Source: Sipunculus nudus (taxonomy: Eukaryota > Annelida > Sipuncula > Golfingiida > Sipunculidae). From it: a stretch of 64,000 nucleotides of DNA. A program made the translations under genes and the position numbers. Positions 62,546-64,000 of the stretch are shown in pieces. The stretch lies in assembly GCA_026874595.1 (NCBI GenBank), contig CM049320.1, positions 12,711,488 through 12,775,487 on the forward strand, written 5' to 3'. The notes under the pieces were generated by a model. It worked only from the letters and a program-made list of their open reading frames with translations. It searched no databases and was not told the origin of the DNA. The first letter of the stretch is position 1. Each line of letters opens with the position of its first letter.

Positions 62546-64000
62546 AACCTGCTTTATATCAAATATGATAAGTGACTTCCTTCTACATAAGGCACTCAAA
62601 GAAAGATTCCATTTTTCATACAGTGATGAAAAATGTGAAGAATGTCTGAATCATGGAACAAAGCACAATAATTGGTTCAAATGAACATGATTTAATGTTG
62701 AAAGAAAATCTAAGGTAGAGGTTCTCCTAATTTTATTATCTATTTCAGTTGTAGACATCAACTTTGATTAAAAACATGAACAATAACGTGTATTGAAACA
62801 TTTTAAACTTTTAATTTATAGTGACCATGTAAAAGGACTGTAAAAATGCTGTTTTTCTTTATCAAGTACCTATGTTTACATGCGTGTGGTATCTCAAAGC
62901 TACTCAGTTGACACTGCTATCATACACAAATCAAAACCACATAATATTAGACTGCTCATGATAACATTAAACATTTGACACCCCAGGTGGTAACGGTGAC
63001 CTCCTCTGGCTCATGGACTATAACGTGGACAGGCGACTGGCGAATTTGCTGAAATATCACCCTATCTATCGCCATATATCGAGGTATTTTAATGTCAGTA
63101 AGAAACAAAGGAAACATTTTCTCTTTTTATTTCGTCTGTGTTTCAGAAACAAATATGTTGAAATCCTACGCATCTATGAATGACGTCAACTGATTATATA
63201 GGATCCTTTATTCAAATAAAAATAAATCCTCTTCACCCCTGCTGGGGCATGAGGCTGCTGTAGTTTCTGTAACAATGTTTTGAACCGGAGGGGTTGTTAG
63301 CCCCCCGCGTAGGTTTGTAATTGGGGTTTTCCTTCCCCTAGTCATAGCCTCGTTAGCCTAGGCCCCATTACAAGCTGTAAATGGCAAACGTACCGCCAGA
63401 TGTCACTACCGTCACCAACACAGCACACGTGCTGGTACAATTAAGTCAGTAAAAATAAAGCAAAGGGAAGAAAGGAAAAAAAAAAAAAAAAAAAACACAC
63501 CCACATCAACATAACTCTGACCTGACCATCAGGTTTATACTTTACATGTGATGGAGTTTCCAAGTTAGTCTTTTATATTCACCTTTCACACCAGAGGGCG
63601 CTCTGCTTCATATTTGCAACCCCCTTCAGAGAATGACCCATGCAAGACAGATTATTTCAACCATTTCACGGTTCAAACAGAGTCGCAGTTTCCTTCCGAA
63701 AAATAGCATTGAGCATTGGTTGACGAGAACCATGGAACCACTTCGGTGGCTGTCGGGAAGGGGGAATGGGGCATGCAACATTCAACCATAGGGTTATTAT
63801 ATAAATGTTATAATTATCAATGTAATTACTGAGAGAGAGAATGTACTTGTTAAATATTTAAAGTCCGACTTTTCAAATTACAATATGAATCAATGATCAG
63901 ACTTTTTCTTTGACGAAACGTATGACTTATATTGAAAATAGCACGTTTTATGCTTTTTCATAAGTCCTTAAGCAAAATCTGAAATGAACCTTTCGTTCAC
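62546..64000. other. Right flank without firm features
   Basis: No recognisable gene. It includes a poly-A run near 63476-63495, a CTCF-like core AGAGGGCGC at 63593-63601 and one short open segment at 62987-63183 considered under the findings. Confidence 0.5.

Overview
This window is invertebrate animal genomic DNA. It is AT-rich, with long GT-AG introns, many (TA)n microsatellites and several dispersed repeat families of the kind common in bivalve molluscs. I infer a lophotrochozoan, most likely a bivalve mollusc, from the repeat style and the divergence of the protein from vertebrate relatives; the species cannot be named from sequence alone.

One gene is clear: an Eph receptor tyrosine kinase on the plus strand, with 17 coding exons between 17755 and 43547. 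All 16 internal junctions are GT-AG and agree in phase. The joined exons are 2934 bases, 977 codons plus a stop, with no internal stop. Domain order is ephrin-binding domain, Cys-rich region, two fibronectin III repeats, transmembrane helix, juxtamembrane segment with the paired regulatory tyrosines, a tyrosine kinase with all catalytic residues, a SAM domain and a short C-terminal PDZ-type tail. The signal peptide and the first few dozen residues of the ligand-binding domain are missing; their exons are upstream or were too short for me to recognise. Residue numbers below count from the first codon of the exon at 17755.

Layout: 1-1007, a tandem-repeat mobile element with a conserved 3' hairpin. 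1008-17754, no recognisable coding sequence, with one MITE-like element and small duplications. 17755-18424, the ligand-binding exon. 18425-32138, a 13.7 kb intron. 32139-43547, the other 16 exons, packed into about 11 kb. 43548 to about 53000, 3' UTR and flank with CTCF-like motifs, a hairpin and a MITE. 53560-53760, a weak minus-strand terminal-exon candidate. 55474-57360, two inverted arrays of a palindromic 21-bp unit. 58108-62545, a dense nest of tandem-repeat elements, including a second copy of the element at the left end. 62546-64000, nothing firmly assignable.

The points I find most worth checking are isoform signals in the Eph gene (two phase-symmetric 51-bp juxtamembrane exons, in-frame tandem splice donors in the kinase N-lobe, a possible SAM-less terminus), the palindromic 21-bp arrays open in frame on both strands, and the repeat family carrying palindromic GGTGGCGCCACC cores. 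I did not find a convincing undescribed multigene system.
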